Origin: Aedes albopictus
Taxonomy: Eukaryota; Arthropoda; Insecta; Diptera; Culicidae
Direction of reading: 5' to 3'
Assembly: GCF_035046485.1 (NCBI RefSeq)
Contig: NC_085138.1
Coordinates: forward strand, 64,472,580 to 64,536,579
Length of the DNA: 64,000 nucleotides
A model generated the notes under the pieces. The model saw only the letters and a program-made list of their open reading frames with translations. It made no database searches and was not told the origin of the DNA. Below are positions 1 to 11,935 of the stretch, piece by piece. The stretch's first letter is position 1. Each line of letters opens with the position of its first letter. The position numbers were made by a program, and so were the translations under genes.

Positions 1-2266
1 TCGCGAGAGCCAAGGTTGGGAAGGCGATGCTTGGACTTAAAGCTTTAGAATGTAGAGCTGTACGTTTGGGTAAAAAGTATGGTTCATACATTGGTGCATT
101 TCTAAGATGGATTGAATGATAAAAATCGATTTTTACCAACCGTATTCAGAAAATGGAGCAAGAAAATAAACAGAATCTATGTACTTTGTATGATGAAAAT
201 GACTAACCAGGGATACAACATAAGACCTTGTGCATCTAAATCTAAAGCTAAATTACGATTGAAATCCAAATTCGCAGATTTAGAACTTCCTTTGAGCCTT
301 CTTTCGCCTAAAGGATGATAATCACCAAGAGTGCTTTTTATATTGCAACTATTTTGGAACTTGTGTGAAAAACAGCTCAATAAATGAACCAGAAATTATG
401 CTTCCCTGAACTCAGAACTAATCTGTGCAAATACGTCATTCCAAGGAAGGCTCACCGTATTGAACGAAGACATGATAATGTTCAACAGTTTTCAATAAGG
501 CTTAATACAGTATAATAACAAGAAATTGACATTTAATACGTTACCAAGTGGTACAGAAGCTTTTCTTCCTAGTTTCTGTAAGAAAGTCATCATATATTAG
601 AATATTAGTATGTAGCAGTCTATGTTATGTGAAAGTCCGCTTGTGCCGCTGTGTCTCCAACAAAGGCTGCAGGAAGAGTTACTTGCCAGTAAGAAAAGTA
701 TTGTTATATTAGGATTGGACCACTCGCGTCCCACTTAAACTGCCGCAAACGCCGACCCACACGTGAAATCTCTCGTCCGATATTGATCAAAAACCTTTTT
801 TGGGCAATAGTCTACAAGAGGGGGAGTGGTTCTAAGATTACCAAAAATGGGTCTACGTAGTTTATGAACTGCGTCTTAAATACTTGGGAAAAAAAACAAC
901 GCATTAAATAGCAAAGTTGTTATATGGTACACCACAAAAAAGAGAATGGCCGGCAGGTAATGAAGTGATAATCACATAAATTACAGTTTCGTCTACTTTG
1001 AAATAACTGAAAAAGAAGTGACTCAGAAGCAGCTAGTCTTGTTTTACTCTGAGTTCTACATCACCTAGCATACAGTTAATATCGGGATTAGATACAAGAT
1101 AGAAAATGAATATGAAACGTACTCTGCGAATTTGGTCAGGTGGGTATATTGACATCAGATGAAACTAATGCCGTTTTTCTTTATTATCCAGTTCCAACCT
1201 GGGTTGGAACTGGATCAGATCACAGTTTCAACCCCAACCCGATTTCGGTTTCGCTTGTACTAAACTTTGTTTGACGTTGTTTGTTTACACATTTTCCGCC
1301 AATCCAGTTCCAACCCAGGTTAAAAAAGAAAAACGGCATAACTTATGTTGAATTTGAATTGAGTAAAATATGCGAAGTAGTTATGAAGTGTTTACGTAGG
1401 TTAACGATTTACATTATTCCTAAATTCGTAAATGAAAGAACGAACGAATTGCTTCAAATGATGGAACCTCAAATGCGGTTTCTACGACAGTTTTTGTACC
1501 CTTGATCGACGATAATATGTAATGATTTGTGGTCAAGATCGAAGGATGCATATCAAATACATACAGCAATCCAAATCATAACTGCACAGCTATGGCTCAA
1601 GTTTATTTAAATAGTATAGCGGAATTACAAACTCATAATTGTGAGAGTGTGACCCGTAATTGTGTGATGAGTGTATAACAAAGATATTATTTCATCTGTG
1701 GTATATGACATAACTGATAACACACAAAATCGGCACAAGACGACAATGGTTTTAATTAAATATGTATATTTTATATGTGAATGCGTTGAAAGATAGCTGC
1801 TCAATTCTATTTGGTAGTAAAGATAAGCAGAGCAGTGCAATCCAAACGTTGCATATAAAATATGGGCCATTGACGTTGTTTCGTAGGGGAGAGTGCTCCA
1901 AAGCGAATCGAAAGAATAAAATGTATCAAGGTAAAAACGATGTCCAGCTTCGGGCATGGAACGGATTGCTACGAAATATAACATTTCCATAATCATTTTG
2001 TTGTAATTTGCATGTGGAAAATCAACGTTATTTTCCTTCGTTTTTACGATTTTCCATCTAACTCTGAAAATGGCGCGTCCAGAGTGGTCATTAGTCAACA
2101 AGCTACAAGATTTGAAGTCACATTAGGTTAAAGAGTACATGTTTTTGTTTATGAAACATGGGCGCCTCCTTCTTCTTCTTCTGCTTCTGGGTGCTCTTTT
2201 GCTACAAAAGAGCGGAAAATGGCGCAGCGATCTAGCGCTATATTGCCAGTTAATTTTTCGTTTATA

Positions 2267-2543
2267 CACTGAAGTTTTTTTTTACGCGGTCCGTCCTAAA
2301 AAAAACCGCGTTATTTCAAGACCCGTCGTAAAAAAAAACCGCGTTATTTCAAAAACCGTCGTAAAAGAAATCCGCGTTTTTTTTCAAAAACACGCGTAAA
2401 ATAGTCAGCACCACATCTAACGTGACTTGACTTTTTTACGACGTTTTTTGAAATACCTAACGCGGTTTTTTTTACGACGGGTCTTGAAATAACGCGGTTT
2501 TTTTTACGCGGGACCATTACCGTCGTAAAAAAAAACTTCAGTG
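2267..2543. mobile_element. 277-bp foldback MITE, TA target site (repeat copy 1)
   Basis: The ends are inverted repeats starting CACTGAAGTTTTTTTTTACG, and both sides are flanked by the dinucleotide TA (2265-2266 and 2544-2545). The interior is also largely palindromic, built of short CGTAAAAAAAACCGCG-type blocks. TA duplication plus terminal inverted repeats suggest a non-autonomous Tc1/mariner-type element. It has no coding capacity. Confidence 0.75.
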
Positions 2544-3830
2544 TACTCCGATGGAGTTTACTTTCTGGTGAGCACACCGCGAACACGATCGATCGTGTCG
2601 ATCGCTGCAGTCGTACTGGGGCGCCTCCTTATATGCAGCCAAGGAGACAGTTTATGAAGACTTTTGGCTGTTAATTGTTGTTGCTCCTCATTGTGAAAGA
2701 CGAAGTGGTGCATGACAGTTCTCCGAATTCCATTACCCCGAATTACATTACCTCGAAGGACCCATGTCCCCGAATTCCATTATCCCGAATATTTGAACTA
2801 TCTTGGTTGAAAAAACTTTACACTACCGTGAAAATAAACGCTATTTTTTGCTGTGAGAATATGTATCTAAGCACATCTCGCGACCCCCCAGTCTGTTTTC
2901 ACCCCGCTTTGCGTAGAACAATCGCTGCAGTTGAAAAAATCACTGATCAGTATAATTAAAAGAACAGCCAATTGCCAAAAAAAATAAAACATCTCTATTG
3001 AACAATTAGTTTTGGATCATATGGCCGAAAAATAATGAACAAATGTTGCCACTCTTCCATATAACAGTATAGCTTGAAAAAATACCCTATGATTAAAAGA
3101 AGGAAAAATCTTTAAAAAATTCCTTAAAATAATAACTAGATCGAATAGCCTATTTTTGAAAGGAGGATACATATCTGATGATCTCTTAAGCAGTTAGAGT
3201 GCCAAAAACTTGTTCAGTAGTAAAGTCAGAAAGAACAGCATATGCTCAAAGGAAGGAAGGAAAGAAAATGCTACAAAAAATATTGAAAATGTGGTAAACT
3301 ACTTGGTCCACCGTTAATTATCCAAAGCGGTTCTGCAGATAGGTTTGTGGATAAATCATTCGGAGTAATGAGTCGTTCGGGGTAATTGATCATTCGGGGT
3401 TATGGGGTATCGGGATGCTTCGTTGGCATAGTCCCCTCGTTCGGCCTATCTCAACGTTAACCAAAAACTCAAACAAACACGCATAACTGGATATCGGAAA
3501 AGCTATGCGTCAAACAACTGTAACATTTTGTTTCAATTTTAGCACTTTGGAGCATCAATTCAATAAAAATGTCACTTTGTTTAGCTTTTGTAGACGCCAT
3601 GATTCTTCGGCTTAGTGAGTAGTCTATATACATGATCATAAATGACATGATTCTGGAACATTTCGAATTGGCTTTTCAATAAATGAACATTTGATGTGAC
3701 GGTCAAAGACGCTATTTTGAACTTGTATATTTGTTTTCAACGAATAATAACTATTTTACAAATTGAGTATGGGCCGAATATTGAGGACAATTTTTTCACT
3801 ATGTACCCATATCTTGGCCCATCAGTAAAG

Positions 3831-3861
3831 TGACGTCAACAACACCGATAAAGTGACGTCA
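3831..3861. promoter_or_regulatory. Paired palindromic CRE-like sites
   Basis: Two perfect TGACGTCA octamers (3831-3838 and 3854-3861) lie 23 bases apart inside a direct repeat of roughly AAAGTGACGTCAACAAC. TGACGTCA is the binding core for CREB/ATF-type bZIP factors. Any regulatory role is inference. The pair recurs at 8456-8486. Confidence 0.3.
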
Positions 3862-4488
3862 ACAACATTGCTTGCGTAAGAACCAGACAGAACGAACAGG
3901 AAGAAAGATTTTTTTGCGCCGATAACTGTAAAAAATATAACACAATAATAGGGTTGCGTTGTTTTCGTTACTAAATTAAGAAAGAACTTTAGTTTTAAAG
4001 TTTTTTGAAAATTTGGCTCCGAAAATGAAATTTATAAGTAAGATTGGTGAACAAACAGAGATAATACTTCAGCAGAAATATTGAAAAAATGAGATAATAA
4101 GTGGTTCTAGTGCATGGAAAGCAATAGGCCAACGTTGTATCCACTAATAGGCCAATTTTTGTACCATAGACCAACGTTGCATACCATCGCATCAAATCTT
4201 TTCAACTTAATTACGTAAATTCTTGAATATTTACGTTAGTTTACTTCCAATTGGTGAAACATGCATTGCCTAGAGTGTGTAATAGGATCAACATTGTATT
4301 TCTAGTGCTATTAATTCATGAGTTATGGTCAATATTGTCAAGGCGGCTTGCAAATTAGGCCAAGGAATGGTACATATACCCTGGAATTCGGGGCAATGGA
4401 ATTCAGGTTAATGGAATTCGGGGAAATGTCCTAAAGCCGCCCAAGGCAGCCAAGAAAATTTCCATTACGAAAAGATTCTGGACTCACC

Positions 4489-4549
4489 AGGACTTGAACT
4501 CGTATGTTTTTTGCTGAATGAATACCCGCGCGTTTACCGCTTGGACCAT
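4489..4549 (-). repeat. tRNA-like (SINE-type) promoter sequence
   Basis: Read on the minus strand, an A-box-like block (GGTCCAAGCGG) precedes a B-box-like block (GAGTTCAAGTCC) by about 35 bases, the arrangement of an internal RNA polymerase III promoter. The flanks do not form a clean acceptor stem, so this is a decayed tRNA or SINE head rather than a working tRNA gene. The next unit carries it again at 9114-9174. Confidence 0.5.
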
Positions 4550-4552
4550 GGT

Positions 4553-4660
4553 TTCCCAACCTTCGTTTCGCGACCCCCAACTGCAGCGATTGTTCTACGC
4601 AAAGCGGGGTGACAACAGACTGGGGGGTCGCGAGAGCCAAGGTTGGGAAGGCGATGCTTG
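4553..4660. repeat. Large imperfect hairpin at the tandem-unit junction
   Basis: Inverted arms run from CCCAACCTTCGTTTCGCGAC on the left to GGGGGGTCGCGAGAGCCAAG on the right, continuing into GGTTGGGAAGG. The unit-to-unit boundary as counted from base 1 falls inside the hairpin. A related block (TCGCGACCCCCCAGTCTG) occurs inverted at about 2878-2935. The same hairpin spans about 9178-9285. Confidence 0.6.
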
Positions 4661-6893
4661 GACTTAAAGCTTTAGAATGTAGAGCTGTACGTTTGGGTAA
4701 AAAGTATGGTTCATACATTGGTGCATTTCTAAGATGGATTGAATGATAAAAATCGATTTTTACCAACCGTATTCAGAAAATGGAGCAAGAAAATAAACAG
4801 AATCTATGTACTTTGTATGATGAAAATGACTAACCAGGGATACAACATAAGACCTTGTGCATCTAAATCTAAAGCTAAATTACGATTGAAATCCAAATTC
4901 GCAGATTTAGAACTTCCTTTGAGCCTTCTTTCGCCTAAAGGATGATAATCACCAAGAGTGCTTTTTATATTGCAACTATTTTGGAACTTGTGTGAAAAAC
5001 AGCTCAATAAATGAACCAGAAATTATGCTTCCCTGAACTCAGAACTAATCTGTGCAAATACGTCATTCCAAGGAAGGCTCACCGTATTGAACGAAGACAT
5101 GATAATGTTCAACAGTTTTCAATAAGGCTTAATACAGTATAATAACAAGAAATTGACATTTAATACGTTACCAAGTGGTACAGAAGCTTTTCTTCCTAGT
5201 TTCTGTAAGAAAGTCATCATATATTAGAATATTAGTATGTAGCAGTCTATGTTATGTGAAAGTCCGCTTGTGCCGCTGTGTCTCCAACAAAGGCTGCAGG
5301 AAGAGTTACTTGCCAGTAAGAAAAGTATTGTTATATTAGGATTGGACCACTCGCGTCCCACTTAAACTGCCGCAAACGCCGACCCACACGTGAAATCTCT
5401 CGTCCGATATTGATCAAAAACCTTTTTTGGGCAATAGTCTACAAGAGGGGGAGTGGTTCTAAGATTACCAAAAATGGGTCTACGTAGTTTATGAACTGCG
5501 TCTTAAATACTTGGGAAAAAAAACAACGCATTAAATAGCAAAGTTGTTATATGGTACACCACAAAAAAGAGAATGGCCGGCAGGTAATGAAGTGATAATC
5601 ACATAAATTACAGTTTCGTCTACTTTGAAATAACTGAAAAAGAAGTGACTCAGAAGCAGCTAGTCTTGTTTTACTCTGAGTTCTACATCACCTAGCATAC
5701 AGTTAATATCGGGATTAGATACAAGATAGAAAATGAATATGAAACGTACTCTGCGAATTTGGTCAGGTGGGTATATTGACATCAGATGAAACTAATGCCG
5801 TTTTTCTTTATTATCCAGTTCCAACCTGGGTTGGAACTGGATCAGATCACAGTTTCAACCCCAACCCGATTTCGGTTTCGCTTGTACTAAACTTTGTTTG
5901 ACGTTGTTTGTTTACACATTTTCCGCCAATCCAGTTCCAACCCAGGTTAAAAAAGAAAAACGGCATAACTTATGTTGAATTTGAATTGAGTAAAATATGC
6001 GAAGTAGTTATGAAGTGTTTACGTAGGTTAACGATTTACATTATTCCTAAATTCGTAAATGAAAGAACGAACGAATTGCTTCAAATGATGGAACCTCAAA
6101 TGCGGTTTCTACGACAGTTTTTGTACCCTTGATCGACGATAATATGTAATGATTTGTGGTCAAGATCGAAGGATGCATATCAAATACATACAGCAATCCA
6201 AATCATAACTGCACAGCTATGGCTCAAGTTTATTTAAATAGTATAGCGGAATTACAAACTCATAATTGTGAGAGTGTGACCCGTAATTGTGTGATGAGTG
6301 TATAACAAAGATATTATTTCATCTGTGGTATATGACATAACTGATAACACACAAAATCGGCACAAGACGACAATGGTTTTAATTAAATATGTATATTTTA
6401 TATGTGAATGCGTTGAAAGATAGCTGCTCAATTCTATTTGGTAGTAAAGATAAGCAGAGCAGTGCAATCCAAACGTTGCATATAAAATATGGGCCATTGA
6501 CGTTGTTTCGTAGGGGAGAGTGCTCCAAAGCGAATCGAAAGAATAAAATGTATCAAGGTAAAAACGATGTCCAGCTTCGGGCATGGAACGGATTGCTACG
6601 AAATATAACATTTCCATAATCATTTTGTTGTAATTTGCATGTGGAAAATCAACGTTATTTTCCTTCGTTTTTACGATTTTCCATCTAACTCTGAAAATGG
6701 CGCGTCCAGAGTGGTCATTAGTCAACAAGCTACAAGATTTGAAGTCACATTAGGTTAAAGAGTACATGTTTTTGTTTATGAAACATGGGCGCCTCCTTCT
6801 TCTTCTTCTGCTTCTGGGTGCTCTTTTGCTACAAAAGAGCGGAAAATGGCGCAGCGATCTAGCGCTATATTGCCAGTTAATTTTTCGTTTATA

Positions 6894-7168
6894 CACTGAA
6901 GTTTTTTTTTACGCGGTCCGTCCTAAAAAAAACCGCGTTATTTCAAGACCCGTCGTAAAAAAAAACCGCGTTATTTCAAAAACCGTCGTAAAAGAAATCC
7001 GCGTTTTTTCAAAAACACGCGTAAAATAGTCAGCACCACATCTAACGTGACTTGACTTTTTTACGACGTTTTTTGAAATACCTAACGCGGTTTTTTTTAC
7101 GACGGGTCTTGAAATAACGCGGTTTTTTTTACGCGGGACCATTACCGTCGTAAAAAAAAACTTCACTG
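6894..7168. mobile_element. Foldback MITE, second copy inside the tandem repeat
   Basis: This is the same MITE as at 2267-2543, carried along in the second 4.6 kb unit. It is two bases shorter because a T-run contracted, and its right terminal repeat has one substitution (CTTCACTG instead of CTTCAGTG). Confidence 0.75.
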
Positions 7169-8455
7169 TACTCCGATGGAGTTTACTTTCTGGTGAGCAC
7201 ACCGCGAACACGATCGATCGTGTCGATCGCAGCAGTCGTACTGGGGCGCCTCCTTATATGCAGCCAAGGAGACAGTTTATGAAGACTTTTGGCTGTTAAT
7301 TGTTGTTGCTCCTCATTGTGAAAGACGAAGTGGTGCATGACAGTTCTCCGAATTCCATTACCCCGAATTACATTACCTCGAAGGACCCATGTCCCCGAAT
7401 TCCATTATCCCGAATATTTGAACTATCTTGGTTGAAAAAACTTTACACTACCGTGAAAATAAACGCTATTTTTTGCTGTGAGAATATGTATCTAAGCACA
7501 TCTCGCGACCCCCCAGTCTGTTTTCACCCCGCTTTGCGTAGAACAATCGCTGCAGTTGAAAAAATCACTGATCAGTATAATTAAAAGAACAGCCAATTGC
7601 CAAAAAAAATAAAACATCTCTATTGAACAATTAGTTTTGGATCATATGGCCGAAAAATAATGAACAAATGTTGCCACTCTTCCATATAACAGTATAGCTT
7701 GAAAAAATACCCTATGATTAAAAGAAGGAAAAATCTTTAAAAAATTCCTTAAAATAATAACTAGATCGAATAGCCTATTTTTGAAAGGAGGATACATATC
7801 TGATGATCTCTTAAGCAGTTAGAGTGCCAAAAACTTGTTCAGTAGTAAAGTCAGAAAGAACAGCATATGCTCAAAGGAAGGAAGGAAAGAAAATGCTACA
7901 AAAAATATTGAAAATGTGGTAAACTACTTGGTCCACCGTTAATTATCCAAAGCGGTTCTGCAGATAGGTTTGTGGATAAATCATTCGGAGTAATGAGTCG
8001 TTCGGGGTAATGGATCATTCGGGGTTATGGGGTATCGGGATGCTTCGTTGGCATAGTCCCCTCGTTCGGCCTATCTCAACGTTAACCAAAAACTCAAACA
8101 AACACGCATAACTGGATATCGGAAAAGCTATGCGTCAAACAACTGTAACATTTTGTTTCAATTTTAGCACTTTGGAGCATCAATTCAATAAAAATGTCAC
8201 TTTGTTTAGCTTTTGTAGACGCCATGATTCTTCGGCTTAGTGAGTAGTCTATATACATGATCATAAATGACATGATTCTGGAACATTTCGAATTGGCTTT
8301 TCAATAAATGAACATTTGATGTGACGGTCAAAGACGCTATTTTGAACTTGTATATTTGTTTTCAACGAATAATAACTATTTTACAAATTGAGTATGGGCC
8401 GAATATTGAGGACATTTTTTTCACTATGTACCCATATCTTGGCCCATCAGTAAAG

Positions 8456-8486
8456 TGACGTCAACAACACCGATAAAGTGACGTCA
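8456..8486. promoter_or_regulatory. Paired CRE-like sites, copy in second repeat unit
   Basis: Identical TGACGTCA pair to 3831-3861, duplicated with the 4.6 kb unit and located about 1.4 kb upstream of the first Rh50 exon in this window, within its intron. Confidence 0.3.
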
Positions 8487-9113
8487 ACAACATTGCTTGC
8501 GTAAGAACCAGACAGAACGAACAGGAAGAAAGATTTTTTTGCGCCGATAACTGTAAAAAATATAACACAATAATAGGGTTGCGTTGTTTTCGTTACTAAA
8601 TTAAGAAAGAACTTTAGTTTTAAAGTTTTTTGAAAATTTGGCTCCGAAAATGAAATTTATAAGTAAGATTGGTGAACAAACAGAGATAATACTTCAGCAG
8701 AAATATTGAAAAAATGAGATAATAAGTGGTTCTAGTGCATGGAAAGCAATAGGCCAACGTTGTATCCACTAATAGGCCAATTTTTGTACCATAGACCAAC
8801 GTTGCATACCATCGCATCAAATCTTTTCAACTTAATTACGTAAATTCTTGAATATTTACGTTAGTTTACTTCCAATTGGTGAAACATGCATTGCCTAGAG
8901 TGTGTAATAGGATCAACATTGTATTTCTAGTGCTATTAATTCATGAGTTATGGTCAATATTGTCAAGGCGGCTTGCAAATTAGGCCAAGGAATGGTACAT
9001 ATACCCTGGAATTCGGGGCAATGGAATTCAGGTTAATGGAATTCGGGGAAATGTCCTAAAGCCGCCCAAGGCAGCCAAGAAAATTTCCATTACGAAAAGA
9101 TTCTGGACTCACC

Positions 9114-9174
9114 AGGACTTGAACTCGTATGTTTTTTGCTGAATGAATACCCGCGCGTTTACCGCTTGGACCAT
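9114..9174 (-). repeat. tRNA-like sequence, copy in second repeat unit
   Basis: Same minus-strand A-box and B-box arrangement as at 4489-4549, carried in the second tandem unit just before the junction with the third, partial unit. Confidence 0.5.
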
Positions 9175-9895
9175 GGTTTCCCAACCTTCGTTTCGCGACC
9201 CCCAACTGCAGCGATTGTTCTACGCAAAGCGGGGTGACAACAGACTGGGGGGTCGCGAGAGCCAAGGTTGGGAAGGCGATGCTTGGACTTAAAGCTTTAG
9301 AATGTAGAGCTGTACGTTTGGGTAAAAAGTATGGTTCATACATTGGTGCATTTCTAAGATGGATTGAATGATAAAAATCGATTTTTACCAACCGTATTCA
9401 GAAAATGGAGCAAGAAAATAAACAGAATCTATGTACTTGGTATGATGAAAATGACTAACCAGGGATACAACATAAGACCTTGTGCATCTAAATCTAAAGC
9501 TAAATTACGATTGAAATCCAAATTCGCAGATTTAGAACTTCCTTTGAGCCTTCTTTCGCCTAAAGGATGATAATCACCAAGAGTGCTTTTTATATTGCAA
9601 CTATTTTGGAACTTGTGTGAAAAACAGCTCAATAAATGAACCAGAAATTATGCTTCCCTGAACTCAGAACTAATCTGTGCAAATACGTCATTCCAAGGAA
9701 GGCTCACCGTATTGAACGAAGACATGATAATGTTCAACAGTTTTCAATAAGGCTTAATACAGTATAATAACAAGAAATTGACATTTAATACGTTACCAAG
9801 TGGTACAGAAGCTTTTCTTCCTAGTTTCTGTAAGAAAGTCATCATAAAAGAACGTATTCAGTAAAACATTATTTGTTTCTATACACCCTCTCCAG

Positions 9896-10683
9896 ATTTC
9901 CAAGACATCCACGTGATGATCTTCATCGGTTTCGGATTCCTGATGACGTTCCTCAAGCGGTACGGTTTCAGTGCTTCGGGCCTGAACTTGCTAGTTGCGG
10001 CCCTTGCCATCCAGTGGGCCATCATCATGCGCGGTTGCTACGAAATGGAAGACGGAAAGATTCCTCTGTCATTGGATAACCTGATTGGTGCGGACATTGC
10101 CGCTGCTGCTGTGCTGATCAGCATGGGTGCTCTGCTGGGTCGTACAACGCCGATGCAACTGCTGGTCATGGCCATAATCGAAATTGCTGTTTTTGCGGCG
10201 AACGAGTTCCTGCAGATCGAACTGATGAGAATCGCTGATGTCGGAGGATCGATCACGGTGCATGCCTTCGGAGCTTACTTCGGACTTGCAGTGAGCTTTA
10301 TCCTGCGACCCAGCAAGGAGAACGCCAAAACTGGAGCCATGGAGTGTTCGTCGTACAGTTCGGATATCACAGCCATGATTGGAACGATTTTCCTGTGGAT
10401 CTTCTGGCCGAGCTTCAATTCGGCACTGGTTGATGGTGCGGAACAGGAACGAGCAATCATCAATACCTATCTCTCGCTGGCTGGCGCAACCGTTACCACC
10501 TTTGTACTGTCGGCCTTGGTAGCGCACGAGAAAAAGTTCGATATGGTCCACGTGCAGAATTCAACCTTGGCTGGAGGCGTAGCCGTTGGATCCATTTGTA
10601 ATCTGCTGATCCATCCATTCGGAGCAATCATGGTGGGAGTAATTGCCGGAGTTATCTCGGTCCTTGGATATCGATTCCTAACG
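9896..10683 (+). CDS. Rh50: Rh50 gene A, large internal exon
   Basis: The 788-nt exon follows the acceptor CTCTCCAG and ends before the donor GTAAGA. It enters in phase with one base carried from the missing upstream exon. It encodes most of the channel, from the FQDIHVM signature through VLGYRFLT. The open frame continues a little into the intron, so a naive ORF ends at 10719. Confidence 0.93.
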
Positions 10684-11701
10684 GTAAGATGTCATAATTT
10701 CTGCTTGATAATGGAATGAATGAAATCATGAATTTTCATTTTACAGCCAGCAATGTTGTCCAATTTGCGTATTTCTGATACTTGTGGAGTCAACAACCTG
10801 CACGGAATGCCAGCTCTTCTCTCAGCTGTATTTTCCGCCATCTATGCTTCCCTGGCCACAACTGAAACATACGGAAACACGTTAACCAGCATATTCCCGG
10901 CAATGAAGCAGAATTCTACGCTGACCGAGGAAGATATGCACGAAATGGTCATTGGGGTGAGAGCTATAATGCCTATCAGGAAAAAATCAAAATAATTTTC
11001 AATACTCTAAATTACAGGGCTACGGTCGAAGTGCTGCCAAACAAGGAGCTTTTCAATTGTTTGCCATCTTACTCACGGTGGTGATTGCCATTGTTGGGGG
11101 TCTCTTCACAGGTACTTAAAATTGCCCACAGTGTTCAGCTATCAAATTAACAAACTAACCCAACTAGATTATTCTGAACTAACCTTACACTAACCCAGGT
11201 CTTGTGCTGCGACACCATTATTTTGGAGGCATCCTGAAACCGAGGGATCTCTTCATAGACGACCTCTGGTGGGGCGTTGAACCACTGGAACCAGATACCG
11301 GAACCATACAAAACGTCATGGATACGCCACGAGTCACTCACCCAACTGTGCGATTATCCAGCTCACCACAGGTTCCGTTTATTATCCTCAAAGCGGATAT
11401 CATATTCAAGCGAGCAAAGAAGAAATTCAACAAGTAATTCGGCCTTCACCCCCTCAAAAACTGTGTCCACGTTGTGTTTGTGTGTTTGCTTTATAAAATT
11501 TTGACACTGTTCTTTTACAACCAAATTTATCTTTCACTGAAGTTAAATCTAATTTCTGTACTTTCGTACTTCTTTCCAACAGGCCTAGTCCTGAAGTCGC
11601 CGACCATGCGCCAACTGGAAAAGGATGAACACCACAAGGACGACGCCTACTGGGAAACGCCTGCTGAATGCAATGCTACGGAAACAGCCAAGTCGTGTTA
11701 G
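9896..11701 (+). CDS. Rh50: Rh50-type ammonium transporter, gene A (5' exon outside window)
   Basis: Rh glycoprotein family channel conducting NH3/NH4+ (possibly CO2) across the plasma membrane. Exons in the window: 9896-10683, 10747-10956, 11018-11111, then either 11199-11437 or 11583-11701. The coding begins with FQDIHVMIF and GFGFLMTFL, a hallmark of the family. The pore Asp and first His lie in RIADVGGSITVH, the second pore His in DTCGVNNLHG, and the inner Phe of the gate in GTIFLWIFWPSF. About ten membrane spans follow. All introns are GT-AG and the spliced frame stays open. The first exon (expected to encode the N-terminal helix and glycosylated loop, as in gene B) must lie upstream of base 1, because the whole 9.8 kb before 9896 is repeat DNA in intron 1. 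Internal exon lengths equal those of gene B, so the two are tandem duplicates. Confidence 0.93.
10747..10956 (+). CDS. Rh50: Rh50 gene A, second visible exon
   Basis: The 210-nt exon is bounded by TTACAG and GTGAGA. It encodes PAMLSNLRISDTCGVNNLHG and onward, including the second pore histidine and the loop ending EEDMHEMVIG. The gene B counterpart (38646-38855) is the same length. Confidence 0.92.
11018..11111 (+). CDS. Rh50: Rh50 gene A, third visible exon
   Basis: The 94-nt exon lies between ATTACAG and GTACTT. It encodes the last membrane helix (GYGRSAAKQGAFQLF to IVGGLFTG). It ends after the first base of a glycine codon, a phase compatible with both downstream terminal exons. Confidence 0.9.
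11199..11437 (+). CDS. Rh50: Rh50 gene A, candidate alternative last exon a
   Basis: After the acceptor TAACCCAG, the frame from 11111 continues for 78 codons (starting GLVLRHHYFGGILKPRDLF) to TAA at 11435-11437. The peptide has an acidic, Trp-rich middle (DDLWWGVEPLEPDTG) and a basic end (FKRAKKKFNK). Gene B has no equivalent. The phase match, an acceptor with several CTAAC branch-like sites, and a protein-like composition support a real alternative C-terminus, but there is no transcript evidence here and no obvious poly(A) signal directly after it. Confidence 0.6.
11583..11701 (+). CDS. Rh50: Rh50 gene A, last exon b (conserved with gene B)
   Basis: After the acceptor TTTCCAACAG, the frame gives a short cytoplasmic tail beginning GLVLKSPTMRQLEKDEHHKD and ending TAG at 11699-11701. 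Gene B has a clearly homologous tail (GLVLRSPMMRQLEKEEHH). It is joined in the same phase as alternative exon a, so the two are mutually exclusive ends. Confidence 0.88.
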
Positions 11702-11864
11702 TTGCGTTCTACACGGAACATTTAGACTCTTGTGAAGAGTGCCCAGTCAGTATTTTATAAAACAAAAAAACTAAACACAATATGTGTAAAACAATGTATA
11801 CGAGCTTGAAATGAGTACAATATAACTGCACTATGCGCTAAGCGGATAAGTGCCATAAAAGTTG

Positions 11865-11870
11865 AATAAA
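11865..11870 (+). terminator. Poly(A) signal of Rh50 gene A
   Basis: AATAAA lies 164 bases after the stop of last exon b, a reasonable 3' UTR length. Confidence 0.6.
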
Positions 11871-11935
11871 ATTCTACTAACCTTTGGAAATAAGTCGTTT
11901 GCAATAATTATCACCTTTAAGATAACGGGTGTCCA

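Larger units (their letters stand above)
1..9846. repeat. 4.63 kb tandem repeat array (2 full + 1 partial copy)
   Basis: Three head-to-tail copies are visible: 1-4627, 4628-9252 and a truncated copy 9253-9846 that matches until about base 9846 and then switches to unique intron sequence. Copies differ at only a handful of sites seen by eye (for example a 2-base T-run shortening near 7007, and single changes near 7166, 7231, 8005, 8414 and 9439), so the amplification is recent or is being homogenised. The longest open frame in a unit (158 codons, minus strand, 1625-2101 and 6252-6728) has no recognisable domain, so I treat the unit as non-coding. It contains a small MITE, a tRNA-like sequence, short GAATTCC-rich repeats and a large hairpin at the unit junction. 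It sits in intron 1 of the Rh50 gene whose later exons begin at 9896. The window may start inside a longer array. Confidence 0.93.

Noticed and set aside
1625..2101. 158-codon minus-strand frame in the 4.6 kb repeat (also 6252-6728)
   Set aside because: No recognisable domain, unusual composition, and it lies wholly inside a repeat unit; treated as chance.
10069..10551. 160-codon minus-strand frame
   Set aside because: It is antisense to the large Rh50 gene A exon, a shadow of well-conserved coding sequence.
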